The notes under the pieces are model-generated. The model did no database searches, was not told the DNA's origin, and saw nothing but the letters and a program-made list of their open reading frames with translations. Below are positions 32,991-42,168 of a DNA stretch of 64,000 bases, one piece after another (positions within the stretch are counted from its first letter, which is position 1; each line of letters opens with the position of its first letter). The stretch covers positions 1 to 64,000 of the forward strand of contig NZ_LYPA01000038.1 in assembly GCF_001675045.1 (NCBI RefSeq). Direction: 5' to 3'. This stretch comes from Paenibacillus oryzae. GTDB lineage: Bacteria > Bacillota > Bacilli > Paenibacillales > Paenibacillaceae. The translations under genes were made by a program, and so were the position numbers.

Positions 32991-33959
32991 GTGAAGGCTA
33001 TTCAGGATCAGGAGGAACAGTTGCGTAGCGAGGTCAGTCATGACGAAGCGTTTAAAAAATTGCTGGAGGTCTTTTTTAAGGAGTTTATCGAGCTGTTTTT
33101 TCCTCAGCTTATGTCCTTATTGGACTTTGGACATGCCCGCTTTTTAATGCAGGAGCTGCTGGTGGATATTGTCGGCGAACAGTCGCGAAGTCTTGATTTG
33201 CTGTTGGAGACAAAAAGCGCAGATAGCAGCGCATTTGTCCTTGTCCATTTGGAGCCGCAATCATACAGAGATCCCCAGTTTCATGAACGCATGTTTATTT
33301 ATTACAGCCGGCTCTTTGAAAGACATCGCACTCAGCATAAGCTCATTATTCCGATTGCGATTTTTACAGCGGATGAAGGTTCGGAGGAGCCGGATAAGCT
33401 GGTATCCATAGCGGGCGATCATGAAATTTTGAGGTTTCACTTTTTTAAAATTGAGCTTCGCCGTCTTAGCTGGCGGCGTTTCGTAGATTCTGCTAATCCT
33501 GTCGCTGCTGCATTGCTGGCGAAAATGGGGTATAATAAAAAAGAAAAACGCGAGATGCGGCTTCATTATTTGCGGATGCTGCTGAAGCTGCGAAATCAAT
33601 TGGACGAGGCTCGCCTGCAGCTTGTTATGTCAGTAGGCGACTTGTATTTTAAACCGGATAAAGCTGAGGACCGGCAGCTGCTGGACCTTTTGGCGGAGGA
33701 ATTTGGCGAGGAGGAGGCGGAGCTGTTGGAGCTGATGCCAGCATGGAAGCGTTGGGGATACGAGGAAGGACTAGAGGAAGGCTTGCAGCAGGGAATGGAG
33801 AAAGGCGTCGAAAAAGGCTTGATGCTCGGAAAAGCTGATATGGTACAAAAACTGCTGAACAAAGGTTTTCAGGAGGATGATATAGCCGACATGCTGGATA
33901 TTCCGCTTTCTGAGGTCGATGAAATGGCCAAAATCAGTAGGCCGTCTGAAAATAAATAA
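32991..33959 (+). CDS. Rpn family recombination-promoting nuclease / putative transposase
   Basis: PD-(D/E)XK nuclease of the Rpn/YhgA-like family, 322 residues, often widespread and multi-copy. The nuclease core is seen as SLDLLLETKSADSS followed by FVLVHLEPQSYRDP, where Glu-x-Gln is the expected active-site strand. The C-terminal part has the family's EEGLEEGLQQGMEKGVEKG repeat and a short helical tail (DDIADMLDIPLSEV). The start is GTG 32991 with AAAGG upstream. Although the name implies a transposase, no terminal repeats are seen around it. Confidence 0.82.
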   Translation: MKAIQDQEEQLRSEVSHDEAFKKLLEVFFKEFIELFFPQLMSLLDFGHARFLMQELLVDIVGEQSRSLDLLLETKSADSSAFVLVHLEPQSYRDPQFHERMFIYYSRLFERHRTQHKLIIPIAIFTADEGSEEPDKLVSIAGDHEILRFHFFKIELRRLSWRRFVDSANPVAAALLAKMGYNKKEKREMRLHYLRMLLKLRNQLDEARLQLVMSVGDLYFKPDKAEDRQLLDLLAEEFGEEEAELLELMPAWKRWGYEEGLEEGLQQGMEKGVEKGLMLGKADMVQKLLNKGFQEDDIADMLDIPLSEVDEMAKISRPSENK

Positions 33960-33964
33960 TAGGA

Positions 33965-33999
33965 ACCCGCCAAAGCAGAAATGCTTTTGGCGGGTATTT
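33965..33999. terminator. bidirectional terminator between rpn-like gene and melA
   Basis: ACCCGCCAAA and TTTTGGCGGGT form a near-perfect hairpin with a GCAGAAATGC loop, flanked by AT-rich sequence, between two converging genes. Confidence 0.85.
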
Positions 34000-34017
34000 T
34001 GTTGCGAAGCCTTCAGC

Positions 34018-35316
34018 TTATTTAAAGGCAGGAAGCCAGCTGCCGTGGGCTTCAATCAAGTCGTCGCACATAGCGATGATATCGTCCATGGATAATTCCG
34101 CGGAGGTGTGCGGGTCCAGCATTGCAGCGTGGTAAATATGCTCCTTTTTGCCGGTTATTGCGGCCTCGATCGTCAAAAGCTGGGTGTTAATGTTGGTGCG
34201 ATTTAATGCAGCAAGCTGAGGCGGCAAATTTCCTACATAGGTTGGCGTGACGCCATTCCGGTCAACGAGGCATGGAACCTCGACGCAGGCTTCGCGCGGC
34301 AGATTTGGAATAAGGCCCGTATTCATCACGTTTCCGCCAATGCGGTACGGCACATCGCTTTCCATGGCTTCAAGGATGTAGGACGCATATTCATGACTCC
34401 GGCAATGCTCCAGATTTTTGTCCAGCACCAGCGAGTCGCGCATCTTTTTCCAGTCCTCGATTTGATTAATGCAGCGTCGCGGGTATTCATCCAGCGGAAT
34501 ATTGAAGCGTTCAATCAGCTCGGGATAGTTTCTTTTGATAAAATAAGGATGGTATTCCGCATTATGCTCGGAAGACTCCGTAATGTAATAGCCGAATTTC
34601 TGCATCAGCTCGAAACGAACCATGTCATGATGGCTTTCCTTTTGCTTTTCGGCGGCGCGACGTTTGATTTCAGGGTATAAATCAACTCCGTCCTTGCTTA
34701 CCTCAAGCAGCCATGCCATATGGTTAATGCCGGCGATATGCCATTTGACGCCTTCAGGGTCCATGCCTAGATGGTCGAACAAATGAGGTACGCACACTTG
34801 AACGCTATGGCACAGGCCAACTGTATTTATTCCCCCATGCGTGATCATGACATTTGTCAGCACGGCCATTGGATTGGTGTAGTTGAGAAACAAAGCATCG
34901 GGACATACCTCCCGGATATCGGCGGCAAAATCCAGCATCACCGGGATGGTTCGCAAATTACGGAATATGCCTCCGATGCCTACTGTATCGCCTATAGTTT
35001 GGCGCAAGCCGTATTTTTTCGGAATTTCAAAATCGGTAATGGTACAAGGATCATATCCGCCTACCTGAATGGCATTGACGATATAGCGTGCTCCCCTCAA
35101 CGCCTCCTTGCGGTCGTTATAGGCTTTCACAACGCAGGTGCTGCCGCTTGTTTGCTTCAAATTGAGCAGCATTTGCTCCGAATCCCGCAAGCGCTCCCCA
35201 TCGATATCGAACAATGCAATCTCAAATCCTTGAAGCGCCGGGGTTTGCATAACGTCCCCCAAAATATTTTTGGCGAAGACCGTGCTGCCCGCTCCGATAA
35301 ATGTAATTTTGGACAT
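34018..35316 (-). CDS. melA: alpha-galactosidase (GH4, NAD- and metal-dependent)
   Basis: Family 4 glycosidase that cleaves alpha-galactosides such as melibiose by an NAD-dependent redox mechanism. The 432-residue product has the NAD fold FIGAGSTVFAKNILGDV, the NYTNPMA motif, the metal-binding Cys in GLCHSVQV and His in AGINHMAWLLE, typical of GH4 alpha-galactosidases/glucuronidases. GGAGG precedes the ATG. It is divergent from an AraC regulator (35490), which probably controls it through the 173-bp gap between them. Confidence 0.9.
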   Translation of the reverse strand: MSKITFIGAGSTVFAKNILGDVMQTPALQGFEIALFDIDGERLRDSEQMLLNLKQTSGSTCVVKAYNDRKEALRGARYIVNAIQVGGYDPCTITDFEIPKKYGLRQTIGDTVGIGGIFRNLRTIPVMLDFAADIREVCPDALFLNYTNPMAVLTNVMITHGGINTVGLCHSVQVCVPHLFDHLGMDPEGVKWHIAGINHMAWLLEVSKDGVDLYPEIKRRAAEKQKESHHDMVRFELMQKFGYYITESSEHNAEYHPYFIKRNYPELIERFNIPLDEYPRRCINQIEDWKKMRDSLVLDKNLEHCRSHEYASYILEAMESDVPYRIGGNVMNTGLIPNLPREACVEVPCLVDRNGVTPTYVGNLPPQLAALNRTNINTQLLTIEAAITGKKEHIYHAAMLDPHTSAELSMDDIIAMCDDLIEAHGSWLPAFK

Positions 35317-35489
35317 TGAAAAAACCTCCTGGTTTGGATAAGCTGGCTTCTCGAAAAAGTCATTCTTTACAGCCTTAGTATAAGGTTATACGCTTTCTTT
35401 TCATATGGAAGGAAAGCAGAACTATATGGATAAATGTCGTCTCACAGTATAAAATAGAGCAGGTAGTGCCGGGGAAAGGAGGGGGATTT

Positions 35490-36389
35490 ATGAGCGATCA
35501 CCACATGATTTCCATTGCCGTCAATTCATCGCCGTTCCGCGATGAAATGTCGGTTTTGTTTTGCGGAGAGGGAGAGCCCCGAGGCGGGCATATCATCGGA
35601 CCTGCGGTTCATGATTACTATCTCATTCATATTGTGCTGGAGGGCGGCGGCGTTTTTGAAACGCTGGGTGAAAGGCATCGCTTGAAAGCAGGAGACTGCT
35701 TTATCATTTTCCCTGAAGTGCTGGCAAGATATGAAGCGGACAAGCAGCAGCCCTGGACATATATGTGGGTCGCTTTTTCGGGAGGAGCAAGCGCCGACAT
35801 GTTAAGCCGGATCGGCATTACCCCGGATGCCGGCGTTGTCAGAGGGTGCGAACTGGCGGAAATGAAGGATTTGTTCCGCAAGCTGAGAGGCAGCCTGGAG
35901 AAGCCGGAGGGAGGCAGCGCGGGGCTTCGCAGCGTGGAGGCTTCGGGATGGCTCAGAATTATGCTGCATAAGCTGGGACAGCTTGCAATAACCTCCGACG
36001 CAGGAGCGCCGTTAGACAAAAGAGACAGCAACGTGGAAGCGGGAGAGCTGCATTCGCGGGCTTTTCCCGGCTTGCAGCAGGCCATTTCGATGTTGTCCTA
36101 CCAATACGGGCAGCATACCTCGGTGAGCGAAATCGCCAAGGCGCTTGGGTATCATCGCGCCCATTTGACCAAGCTTTTTAAGGAAACAACGGGCCTGTCT
36201 CCTATGCAATATTTGAATAAAGTACGGATGAAAAAAGCCGAATCGCTGCTCATGAACGGTTTGACTGTCGCTCAGACGGCAGCATCGGTCGGCTTTAACG
36301 ATCCGCTATTTTTCTCGAAGCAGTTCCGCAAATGGAGCGGCGTCGCGCCAACGGAATTTAAGAAAACAAAAGAGGTTAATGCCGAATAA
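35490..36389 (+). CDS. AraC family transcriptional regulator (next to melA)
   Basis: Probably a sugar-sensing activator of the divergent alpha-galactosidase gene. The 299-residue protein has an N-terminal cupin domain (DYYLIHIVLEGGGVFETLGE, LKAGDCFIIFPEVLARYEAD) and a C-terminal double helix-turn-helix (VSEIAKALGYHRAHLTKLFK and the following TVAQTAASVGFNDPLFFSKQ). ATG 35490 has AGGAGGGGG upstream; GTG 35466 is rejected. The linker near residues 145-190 is Ser/Gly-rich. Confidence 0.9.
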   Translation: MSDHHMISIAVNSSPFRDEMSVLFCGEGEPRGGHIIGPAVHDYYLIHIVLEGGGVFETLGERHRLKAGDCFIIFPEVLARYEADKQQPWTYMWVAFSGGASADMLSRIGITPDAGVVRGCELAEMKDLFRKLRGSLEKPEGGSAGLRSVEASGWLRIMLHKLGQLAITSDAGAPLDKRDSNVEAGELHSRAFPGLQQAISMLSYQYGQHTSVSEIAKALGYHRAHLTKLFKETTGLSPMQYLNKVRMKKAESLLMNGLTVAQTAASVGFNDPLFFSKQFRKWSGVAPTEFKKTKEVNAE

Positions 36390-36400
36390 CTCCATGCCAA

Positions 36401-36432
36401 AAAGCCCTGCTCCAGTTAAGTTGAGCGGGGCT
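36401..36432. terminator. terminator at the araC/tetR convergence
   Basis: AGCCCTGCTC and GAGCGGGGCT form a hairpin with a CAGTTAAGTT loop; it overlaps the 3' end of the TetR gene. Confidence 0.65.
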
Positions 36433-37108
36433 GTTCTTCCTTTGGCTTCGGGGATAAACCGTACATAATCAAGTCAAGAGTTCGTTCAATCTCTTCATCC
36501 TCGTCAATGTCCTCATCCGGCATAAGCAGCAGGCGTGTTCCCACCATCCCGATAAATATGCTCGCTGTCGTACGCAATATTCGCCAAGGCGGGGCTTCAA
36601 TGACTTGGCCCTTTTTCTGAAAATGGATGATGATCTCTTCCATCCGTTTCAGCACGATCTCCTTAAACAAAGCTTTTGTCTGCTCCAGAAGCTCCGGCTG
36701 AAACGGAATTTCATGGATGAGAATGCGCAATAGCTTGAAGTGGTCGCGGACGAATTGAAGCCGGTCTTTAGCGATGGTCCGCAGCAAATCCCGAAATTGC
36801 TCATGGGGCAAATCCAAAATTTTGGATGCAAATTCTCGCATAAGAAAGGGAGCGGCCATTTTAACGGCAATTGGTCCTGCAATAGATATGAGCAAATCCT
36901 TTTTTGTTTTGTAGTGTCTGAAAATGGTGCCTTCCGCTACGCCCGCCTTTTGCGCAATTTCGCTGGTGGAGGCTGCGGCAAACCCTTTTTCGCTAAAAAT
37001 TTCAATGGCGGCTTCCACGATGCGTGCTTGCTTTTCCGTTTTTATGTTATCCGATCCTTCTGCAAGCATCATAAGCTCTTTCAGCCATTTTTCATTTTGC
37101 TCCGACAT
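36416..37108 (-). CDS. TetR family transcriptional regulator
   Basis: Repressor of 230 residues. The N-terminal helix-turn-helix reads IFSEKGFAAASTSEIAQKAG followed by VAEGTIFRHYKTKKDLL; the rest is an all-helical ligand domain. ATG 37108 has GGAGG at 13 bp; GTG 37117, 4 bp from that site, is an alternative. It is the last gene of the ATPase-permease-TetR operon, and two matching palindromes lie at the operon promoter (38994-39067), so it most likely represses its own operon until a drug-like ligand binds. Confidence 0.9.
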   Translation of the reverse strand: MSEQNEKWLKELMMLAEGSDNIKTEKQARIVEAAIEIFSEKGFAAASTSEIAQKAGVAEGTIFRHYKTKKDLLISIAGPIAVKMAAPFLMREFASKILDLPHEQFRDLLRTIAKDRLQFVRDHFKLLRILIHEIPFQPELLEQTKALFKEIVLKRMEEIIIHFQKKGQVIEAPPWRILRTTASIFIGMVGTRLLLMPDEDIDEDEEIERTLDLIMYGLSPKPKEEQPRST

Positions 37109-37166
37109 AAATGCCACATTTCCTCCAATCGTGTTCCTCCATCTGTCAATTGCTACTATCAGATTA

Positions 37167-38234
37167 CTATAATGCCCGATGCTTGCGCAACGCAATGATA
37201 TTTGCGGACATAAACACAATGCATAATCCCGCAAGCACGTAAACATCGAAGGCGATGCTGCTCCAGCCTTCTCCTTTGATCATCACGCTTTTCAGAGCAT
37301 CTGCTCCATAGGCTAACGGCATAATATGGGAAAGCCAGCTAATCCAGGGCGACATCGATTCCAGGTTGAACAAGCCGGAGAAAAAGACTTGCGGGACAAT
37401 CACAAGCGGGATAAACTGCATTAATTGAAATTCGCTTCCGGCGAACGAGGAGAGCAAAATGCCAAAGCTAAGCGCGGTTGCCGAAATAAGCACCGTAATC
37501 AGCAGCACGTACCAGATGGAGCCAACAAGCATCAAACCAAGCACATGGATGGAGAAAGCGGCGATAACCAGGCTCTGGATTCCCGTAAACAAACCAAAGC
37601 CCAGCATATAGCCAATGACGATTTCATGGCGTCGCAGCGGAGTTGCCAGCAGCCGTTCCAGCGTTCCGCTTGTGCGCTCCTTCAAAAAGGACACGCCGGC
37701 AATGAGGAAAACATAAAAAAACGTAAATACCCCGATAAAAACAGAGCCCAAATTATCAAAAGTGGTCATATCCGGGCCTCCGTGCAAATACTGCACAATC
37801 GGCTGGGGGAGATTCCCCGGTTCGACTAAAGGGGACTCCGAAGCTCCAGAACTCGTCGGCTCTGAAGTATGGCCAAGCGTATTGCCGATAAAAAGCAGGA
37901 CCGCTTTGCTTTTGGAAGGGTCGCTGCCTTCCAGCTTGACTATTGGTTTGCCTTCTTCAATGAAGACATAAGCGTCGATGCTTCCAGCCTTCAGCGCTTC
38001 CACGGCATCCTGAAGGGAAGAAAAGGAGGTTATGCCGGCCTTTCCTTCGGCAAGCCGCTGCTCAACGGGAGCAGGTAAACCGGCCGTACCGATTTTTGGC
38101 GTATAGTCCTCTCCGTTAAAAACGAGGTAAAGCAGCGTCAGAACCAGAATCGGCGCCAGAATAAGCAGGGCAAGCGTTCTTTTGTCATGCAGAAATTGCC
38201 GGATAATACGAATGAAAAGCGACATCATCCTCAT
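37167..38234 (-). CDS. ABC-2 type exporter permease
   Basis: Membrane component of an efflux ABC transporter, 355 residues. There is one N-terminal membrane helix (TLALLILAPILVLTLLYLVF), an extracytoplasmic domain of about 150 residues, then five further helices with the ABC-2 signature region GVSFLKERTSGTLERLLATPL before helix 3. It overlaps the ATPase gene by 4 bp. The layout is that of the YhfI/DrrB-like drug or lipid exporters. Confidence 0.9.
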   Translation of the reverse strand: MRMMSLFIRIIRQFLHDKRTLALLILAPILVLTLLYLVFNGEDYTPKIGTAGLPAPVEQRLAEGKAGITSFSSLQDAVEALKAGSIDAYVFIEEGKPIVKLEGSDPSKSKAVLLFIGNTLGHTSEPTSSGASESPLVEPGNLPQPIVQYLHGGPDMTTFDNLGSVFIGVFTFFYVFLIAGVSFLKERTSGTLERLLATPLRRHEIVIGYMLGFGLFTGIQSLVIAAFSIHVLGLMLVGSIWYVLLITVLISATALSFGILLSSFAGSEFQLMQFIPLVIVPQVFFSGLFNLESMSPWISWLSHIMPLAYGADALKSVMIKGEGWSSIAFDVYVLAGLCIVFMSANIIALRKHRAL

Positions 38235-38971
38235 TTGCGAATCCCTCCGTAATAAAGAAAGGCTTCTTCCATCGTAGTTCCTCGCGCGGTTTGCTTAAGC
38301 TCCTCTGGCGTTCCCGTTGCAATAAGCCGCCCATCCAGAATCATGCCTAACCGATGGCATTTTTCGGCTTCATCCATCACATGCGTAGTCAACAAAATGG
38401 TAACACCGCTCCGGCAAAGCCGATAAAGCTCGTTCCAAATCATAAGCCGCAGCGACGGGTCTATGCCGACGGTTGGTTCATCCAGAATCAATACCTCGGG
38501 CTCGTGTATAAGTGCAATTGCCAGCGACAACCGGCGCTTCATGCCTCCGGAATAAGCCTGCACCATTTTTTTGGCATGGCTCTCGAGGCCTACCAGCTCC
38601 AGAACCTCCCGCTGCCTGCGCATAAAATGTTGTCCCTTTAAGCCAAACAACGAGCCAAAAAAGTCCAGGTTTTCCTTGGCGGTCAAATCATGGTATAGAG
38701 CGTCCGATTGTGCCATATACCCGATTTTTTTCATCATGGACAGATGCGGAAGTGCTGTGCCCAGCAGCGTGATTTCGCCGCTGGTTGCTTTGTCGATGCC
38801 GGCCAGTATTTTGATAAGCGTGGTTTTACCTGAGCCCGAAGGACCTAAAAATCCGAAAATTTCCTGTTTGTTGATGTTTAGCGATACATCGCTAATAATT
38901 TCACGAGCTCCAATACTTCTGCAAATCTTGTGCGCCTGAAGGCAAAGCGATATGGATTCGGATTGACTCAT
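38231..38971 (-). CDS. ABC transporter ATP-binding protein
   Basis: ATPase of the same exporter, 246 residues. Walker A GPSGSGKTT, Q-loop MAQSDALYHDLTA, signature YSGGMKRRLSLA, Walker B VLILDEP and the H-loop LLTTHVMDEAEK are all present. The start is ATG 38971 with GGAGGT upstream; the longer in-frame start at 39007 would overlap the operator. First gene of the TetR-regulated operon. Confidence 0.94.
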   Translation of the reverse strand: MSQSESISLCLQAHKICRSIGAREIISDVSLNINKQEIFGFLGPSGSGKTTLIKILAGIDKATSGEITLLGTALPHLSMMKKIGYMAQSDALYHDLTAKENLDFFGSLFGLKGQHFMRRQREVLELVGLESHAKKMVQAYSGGMKRRLSLAIALIHEPEVLILDEPTVGIDPSLRLMIWNELYRLCRSGVTILLTTHVMDEAEKCHRLGMILDGRLIATGTPEELKQTARGTTMEEAFLYYGGIRK

Positions 38972-38993
38972 TGCAGCACCTCCATAATCATAA

Positions 38994-39067
38994 AAGTGAG
39001 TGATCACTCACTTATAAAAACAGCTTAAATCTTCATGGGAGTATTGTCAAGTGAGTAATCACTCATC
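38994..39067 (-). promoter_or_regulatory. paired TetR-type operators flanking the exporter promoter
   Basis: AAGTGAGTGATCACTCACTT (38994-39013) is a perfect 20-bp palindrome; AAGTGAGTAATCACTCATC (39049-39067) is the same site with two changes. Centres are about 55 bp apart. On the minus strand, TTGACA (39050-39045) and a TAAGCT -10-like hexamer 17 bp later lie between and partly inside them. Repressor binding would cover both promoter ends. Confidence 0.75.
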
Positions 39068-39178
39068 TTTATTCAACTAAAAATACCTTTGAAAAACCAA
39101 AATGGCCGATGCGTTTGCATCAGCCATCTTGGCTTATTGCTATTTTAATAGGTGGTGAATGCGAACTTAGCTAGTTGT

Positions 39179-39889
39179 TCAAAATGGCTCTTGCAAGGGA
39201 GCAGCCGCCAGTTTGGCAATAGCGTTGGATTCCAGCACCTGCAAGGAAGATCCGTCCATGCGCGCCGCCTTTAACATGGCTAGTGCAACATCGCTGCCTT
39301 TAATGGCTTTGTAACGGGCAAGCGGCCCTATCATCAATGCGCCGAGCGGACGCGACAAAAGGATGGCCGCACGTTCGCCGGCCCTGCTTTCCGTCCGGTG
39401 GCCAAGCAGCAGGGAGGGGCGCAGAATAACGAGACGCGGCAGCTTGAGAGCGGTCAAATCACGTTCAAGCTCGCCTTTGACGCGGCTATAAAAAAACCTC
39501 GAAGCAACGGAGGAGCCCATTGCCGTTACCAGGATGAAGCATGATGCGCCAAACCGGCGTGCCGCGCGTCCCAGCTCCAGCGGGTAGGTATAATCGACTC
39601 GGCGGAACGCCTCTTGGCTGCCGGCTTGCTTGATTGTCGTGCCAAGAGCGCAGAAGACGTCAGCGCCTTGCAGCAGTTTCCCGTCCAATTCCTCCCCCAG
39701 AGACTCAAAAGAGATGATTCGTTCCTCCAGCTTGGGATGGGCAATGCCGAGTTCCCGCCGCACAATGACGACAATGCGGCTGTAGGCGGGATGATCAAGC
39801 AGAAGCTGGACGAGCTTTCTGCCGACAAGTCCTGTCGCTCCCGCAACTACAGCTGTTGAACCATGAAACTGCAATTTTTTATTGTCCAT
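39179..39889 (-). CDS. NAD(P)-binding atypical SDR (HTATIP2/TIP30-like)
   Basis: Short-chain dehydrogenase-like protein of 236 residues with AVVAGATGLVGRKLVQLLLDHP for the dinucleotide and the region FILVTAMGSSVASRFFYSRVKG, where Ser-Tyr-xxx-Lys-like residues (Tyr-Ser-Arg-Val-Lys) are seen. It resembles the TIP30/YbjT group; the substrate is unknown. It starts 6 bp after the upstream aldo/keto reductase stop, so it is co-transcribed; no good ribosome site is visible. Confidence 0.82.
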   Translation of the reverse strand: MDNKKLQFHGSTAVVAGATGLVGRKLVQLLLDHPAYSRIVVIVRRELGIAHPKLEERIISFESLGEELDGKLLQGADVFCALGTTIKQAGSQEAFRRVDYTYPLELGRAARRFGASCFILVTAMGSSVASRFFYSRVKGELERDLTALKLPRLVILRPSLLLGHRTESRAGERAAILLSRPLGALMIGPLARYKAIKGSDVALAMLKAARMDGSSLQVLESNAIAKLAAAPLQEPF

Positions 39890-39895
39890 ATTGGA

Positions 39896-40723
39896 TCAGA
39901 AATTAAAATTGTCGGGGTCAGATCCGAAACGGCGGTTTTGGTTGAGGGAGGAGAGCTTCTCCATGTCCTCACGCGACAGCTCAAAGTCGAAAATATCGGC
40001 ATTTTCGGCTATACGGGACGGCGTCACCGATTTGGGAATCGTAATAACGCCGTTTTGCAGGTCCCAGCGCAAGACGACCTGTGCCGGCGTTTTGCCGTAT
40101 TTGTTGCCGATTTCCGCCAGCAGCGGAATGTCGAGATGGCCCTGCATCAATGGGCTCCATGCCGTTAATTGAATGCCGTTGGCCCTGCAATATGCAAGCA
40201 GCTCAACCTGAGACAGCAGCGGATGGTATTCCACCTGGTTTACCATTGGCACAAGCCCACTGCCTTCGGCCAAGTCCTGCAAATGATGAATTTGGAAGTT
40301 GCTGACGCCTACAGCTCTCGCTTTTCCGCTTTTATATATATCCTCCAGCGCACGCCAGGTTTCCTTATATTTGCCTTTGACCGGCCAATGGATCAGCAGC
40401 AGATCGACGTAGTCCATGTCCAGCTTTGACAGGCTTTTTTCAAAGGCGGCAAGGGAGGTTTCATATCCCTGATCCGCGTTCCAGACCTTTGTTGTAATAA
40501 ACAATTCGTCGCGGGGAACGCCGCTGTTTTTGACGCCGGCGCCAACGCCTTCTTCATTGCCATAAGCCGCCGCCGTGTCAATATGCCGATAGCCGGCATC
40601 TATTGCGGCTTTAACCGTTTTTTCCGCCAGGCCTTCCTCGGTCACTTTAAATACGCCAAGCCCCAGCCATGGCATCTTTACCCCATTGCTAAGTACAGTG
40701 CTTTCCGTTAATGCTTTTGTCAT
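39896..40723 (-). CDS. aldo/keto reductase (YvgN/glyoxal reductase type)
   Basis: NADPH-dependent reductase of aldehydes such as methylglyoxal, 275 residues. The signature GYRHIDTAAAYGNEEGVG holds the Asp and Tyr, FITTKVWNAD the Lys and LLIHWPVKG the His; the end has ITIPKSVTPSRIAENADIF. AAGGAGG is 7 bp before ATG 40723 (an adjacent ATG at 40726 is possible). It lies between an iron-type alcohol dehydrogenase and an SDR gene, all on the minus strand, which suggests an aldehyde detoxification operon. Confidence 0.92.
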   Translation of the reverse strand: MTKALTESTVLSNGVKMPWLGLGVFKVTEEGLAEKTVKAAIDAGYRHIDTAAAYGNEEGVGAGVKNSGVPRDELFITTKVWNADQGYETSLAAFEKSLSKLDMDYVDLLLIHWPVKGKYKETWRALEDIYKSGKARAVGVSNFQIHHLQDLAEGSGLVPMVNQVEYHPLLSQVELLAYCRANGIQLTAWSPLMQGHLDIPLLAEIGNKYGKTPAQVVLRWDLQNGVITIPKSVTPSRIAENADIFDFELSREDMEKLSSLNQNRRFGSDPDNFNF

Positions 40724-40826
40724 CATCGTATCCTCCTTGTTAGGTCTTGTCCTACAAACATTACCCTGATATGACGTTGCACAATCATCGGATTTGCAGC
40801 GGGGGTAGGCCGCGTTAAGCATCGCA

Positions 40827-41993
40827 CTACAGAGACAGCTCCAAAATAGCCTTTACATCGTCTTTCGCCAATACTTTAAAGGAGCCGATAGGGCCGTAGC
40901 GAACAGCTTCCTCGGCCATCCGCTCCAATTGATCGGAGCCAATGCCGAAGTCGGCGAGGCGGGCTTCAGCGCCGATGCGAGTGAAAAATTCGCGAGTGGC
41001 CTGAATGCCGGCAAGCGCTGCTTCCTCTTGGCTTTTTCCTTCTGTCTTAATCCCCCATACCCGTTCTGCGTATTGAACAAAACGGTCGATGCGCTCTTTG
41101 TGCACATATTTCATCCAGTTAGGGAATACAACTGCCAAGCCGCCGCCATGCGGGATGTCGTAGATGGCGCTGATTTCGTGCTCAATTCCGTGCGATGCCC
41201 AGTCATTTCGGACGCCAACGCTGATCAAGCCGCCGTTAAGCGCCATCGTGCCGCACCACATCAGGTTCGCTCTTGCTTCATAATGCTCCGGATTGTCCAG
41301 TGCAAGCTCGACATTTTCGATAACGGTTTGCAGGATGGATTCACAGAGCCGCTCCTGAAGCGGAGTATCCGGGGTAAGGCTGAAATATTGCTCGAACACA
41401 TGGGACATGATGTCTACCGAGCCATACACGGTCTGATTACGGGGAACGCTATAAGTCAAAACGGGATCAAGAATAGAGAAAACCGGGTTAAGAAGAGGGC
41501 TGCCCGCGCCGCGTTTCAGCTTTTCCTCCCAGTTGGAGACAACCGTATTGCCGTTCATTTCAGAGCCCGTCGCCGCAAGGGTCAACACGGTGCCAAGCGG
41601 CAAAGCCTCTTGTATTCTGGCTTGATTGGTGAAGAAATCCCAGACATCGCCCTTATAGGGAACGCCTGCAGCAATCGCTTTGGCTGCGTCGATAACGCTT
41701 CCGCCGCCAATAGCAAGTATAAAATCAACGCCTTGCGCGCGGCAGAGCTCGATGCCTCTTTTAACGGTTGTCAAGCGAGGGTTGGGCTCGATGCCAGCCA
41801 GCTCATGAACCTTGACGCCTGCAGCTTCTAATTGCGTTAGTGCACGGTCATACAGGCCGCTGCTTTTGATGCTGCCGCCGCCGTACACGAGCAAAACGGT
41901 TTTGCCATATTTAGCTGTCCATTCCCCAATGCTGTCCGAGGTGCCTTTTCCAAAAATGATGCGTGTGGGATTGTGAAATTGAAAGTTATTCAT
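40827..41993 (-). CDS. iron-containing alcohol dehydrogenase (butanol dehydrogenase-like)
   Basis: NAD(P)H-dependent, metal-dependent dehydrogenase of 388 residues, close to YugJ/BdhA. The cofactor motif is AIGGGSVIDAAKAIAAG and the metal-ligand segments are VDIMSHVFEQYF and HGIEHEISAIYDIPHGGGL. AGGAGG precedes the ATG. First gene of a three-gene oxidoreductase operon, divergent from an ArsR-like regulator whose promoter is 108 bp away, so that regulator may control both directions. Confidence 0.92.
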   Translation of the reverse strand: MNNFQFHNPTRIIFGKGTSDSIGEWTAKYGKTVLLVYGGGSIKSSGLYDRALTQLEAAGVKVHELAGIEPNPRLTTVKRGIELCRAQGVDFILAIGGGSVIDAAKAIAAGVPYKGDVWDFFTNQARIQEALPLGTVLTLAATGSEMNGNTVVSNWEEKLKRGAGSPLLNPVFSILDPVLTYSVPRNQTVYGSVDIMSHVFEQYFSLTPDTPLQERLCESILQTVIENVELALDNPEHYEARANLMWCGTMALNGGLISVGVRNDWASHGIEHEISAIYDIPHGGGLAVVFPNWMKYVHKERIDRFVQYAERVWGIKTEGKSQEEAALAGIQATREFFTRIGAEARLADFGIGSDQLERMAEEAVRYGPIGSFKVLAKDDVKAILELSL

Positions 41994-42100
41994 GTTGCTC
42001 CTCCTATCATTAACTTTTGGGGTAATCTAATTGCCGTAAATTACAGTATTCGGCTTCATTTTAGTGAATGTATTGTGGTGTGTCAAGCTTTAATGGAGGG

Positions 42101-42129
42101 TTGAAAGGTTAACTTTGAAGTTATATAAT
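42101..42129 (+). promoter_or_regulatory. sigma-A promoter with an internal palindrome
   Basis: TTGAAA (42101-42106), a 17-bp spacer and TATAAT (42124-42129). The spacer contains the perfect inverted repeat AACTT-tg-AAGTT (42111-42122), a natural place for a repressor of the ArsR type. Confidence 0.7.
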
Positions 42130-42168
42130 GAGCTGAATTAGATATGGAAATAGAGAAGGGAAGCTGCT

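Noticed and set aside
32991-33959. Insertion sequence
   Set aside because: The Rpn-family gene is annotated as putative transposase in general, but no terminal inverted repeats or target duplications flank it here.
40929-41831. 300-residue plus-strand frame
   Set aside because: Lies antisense inside the iron-type alcohol dehydrogenase; no family resemblance and no ribosome site.
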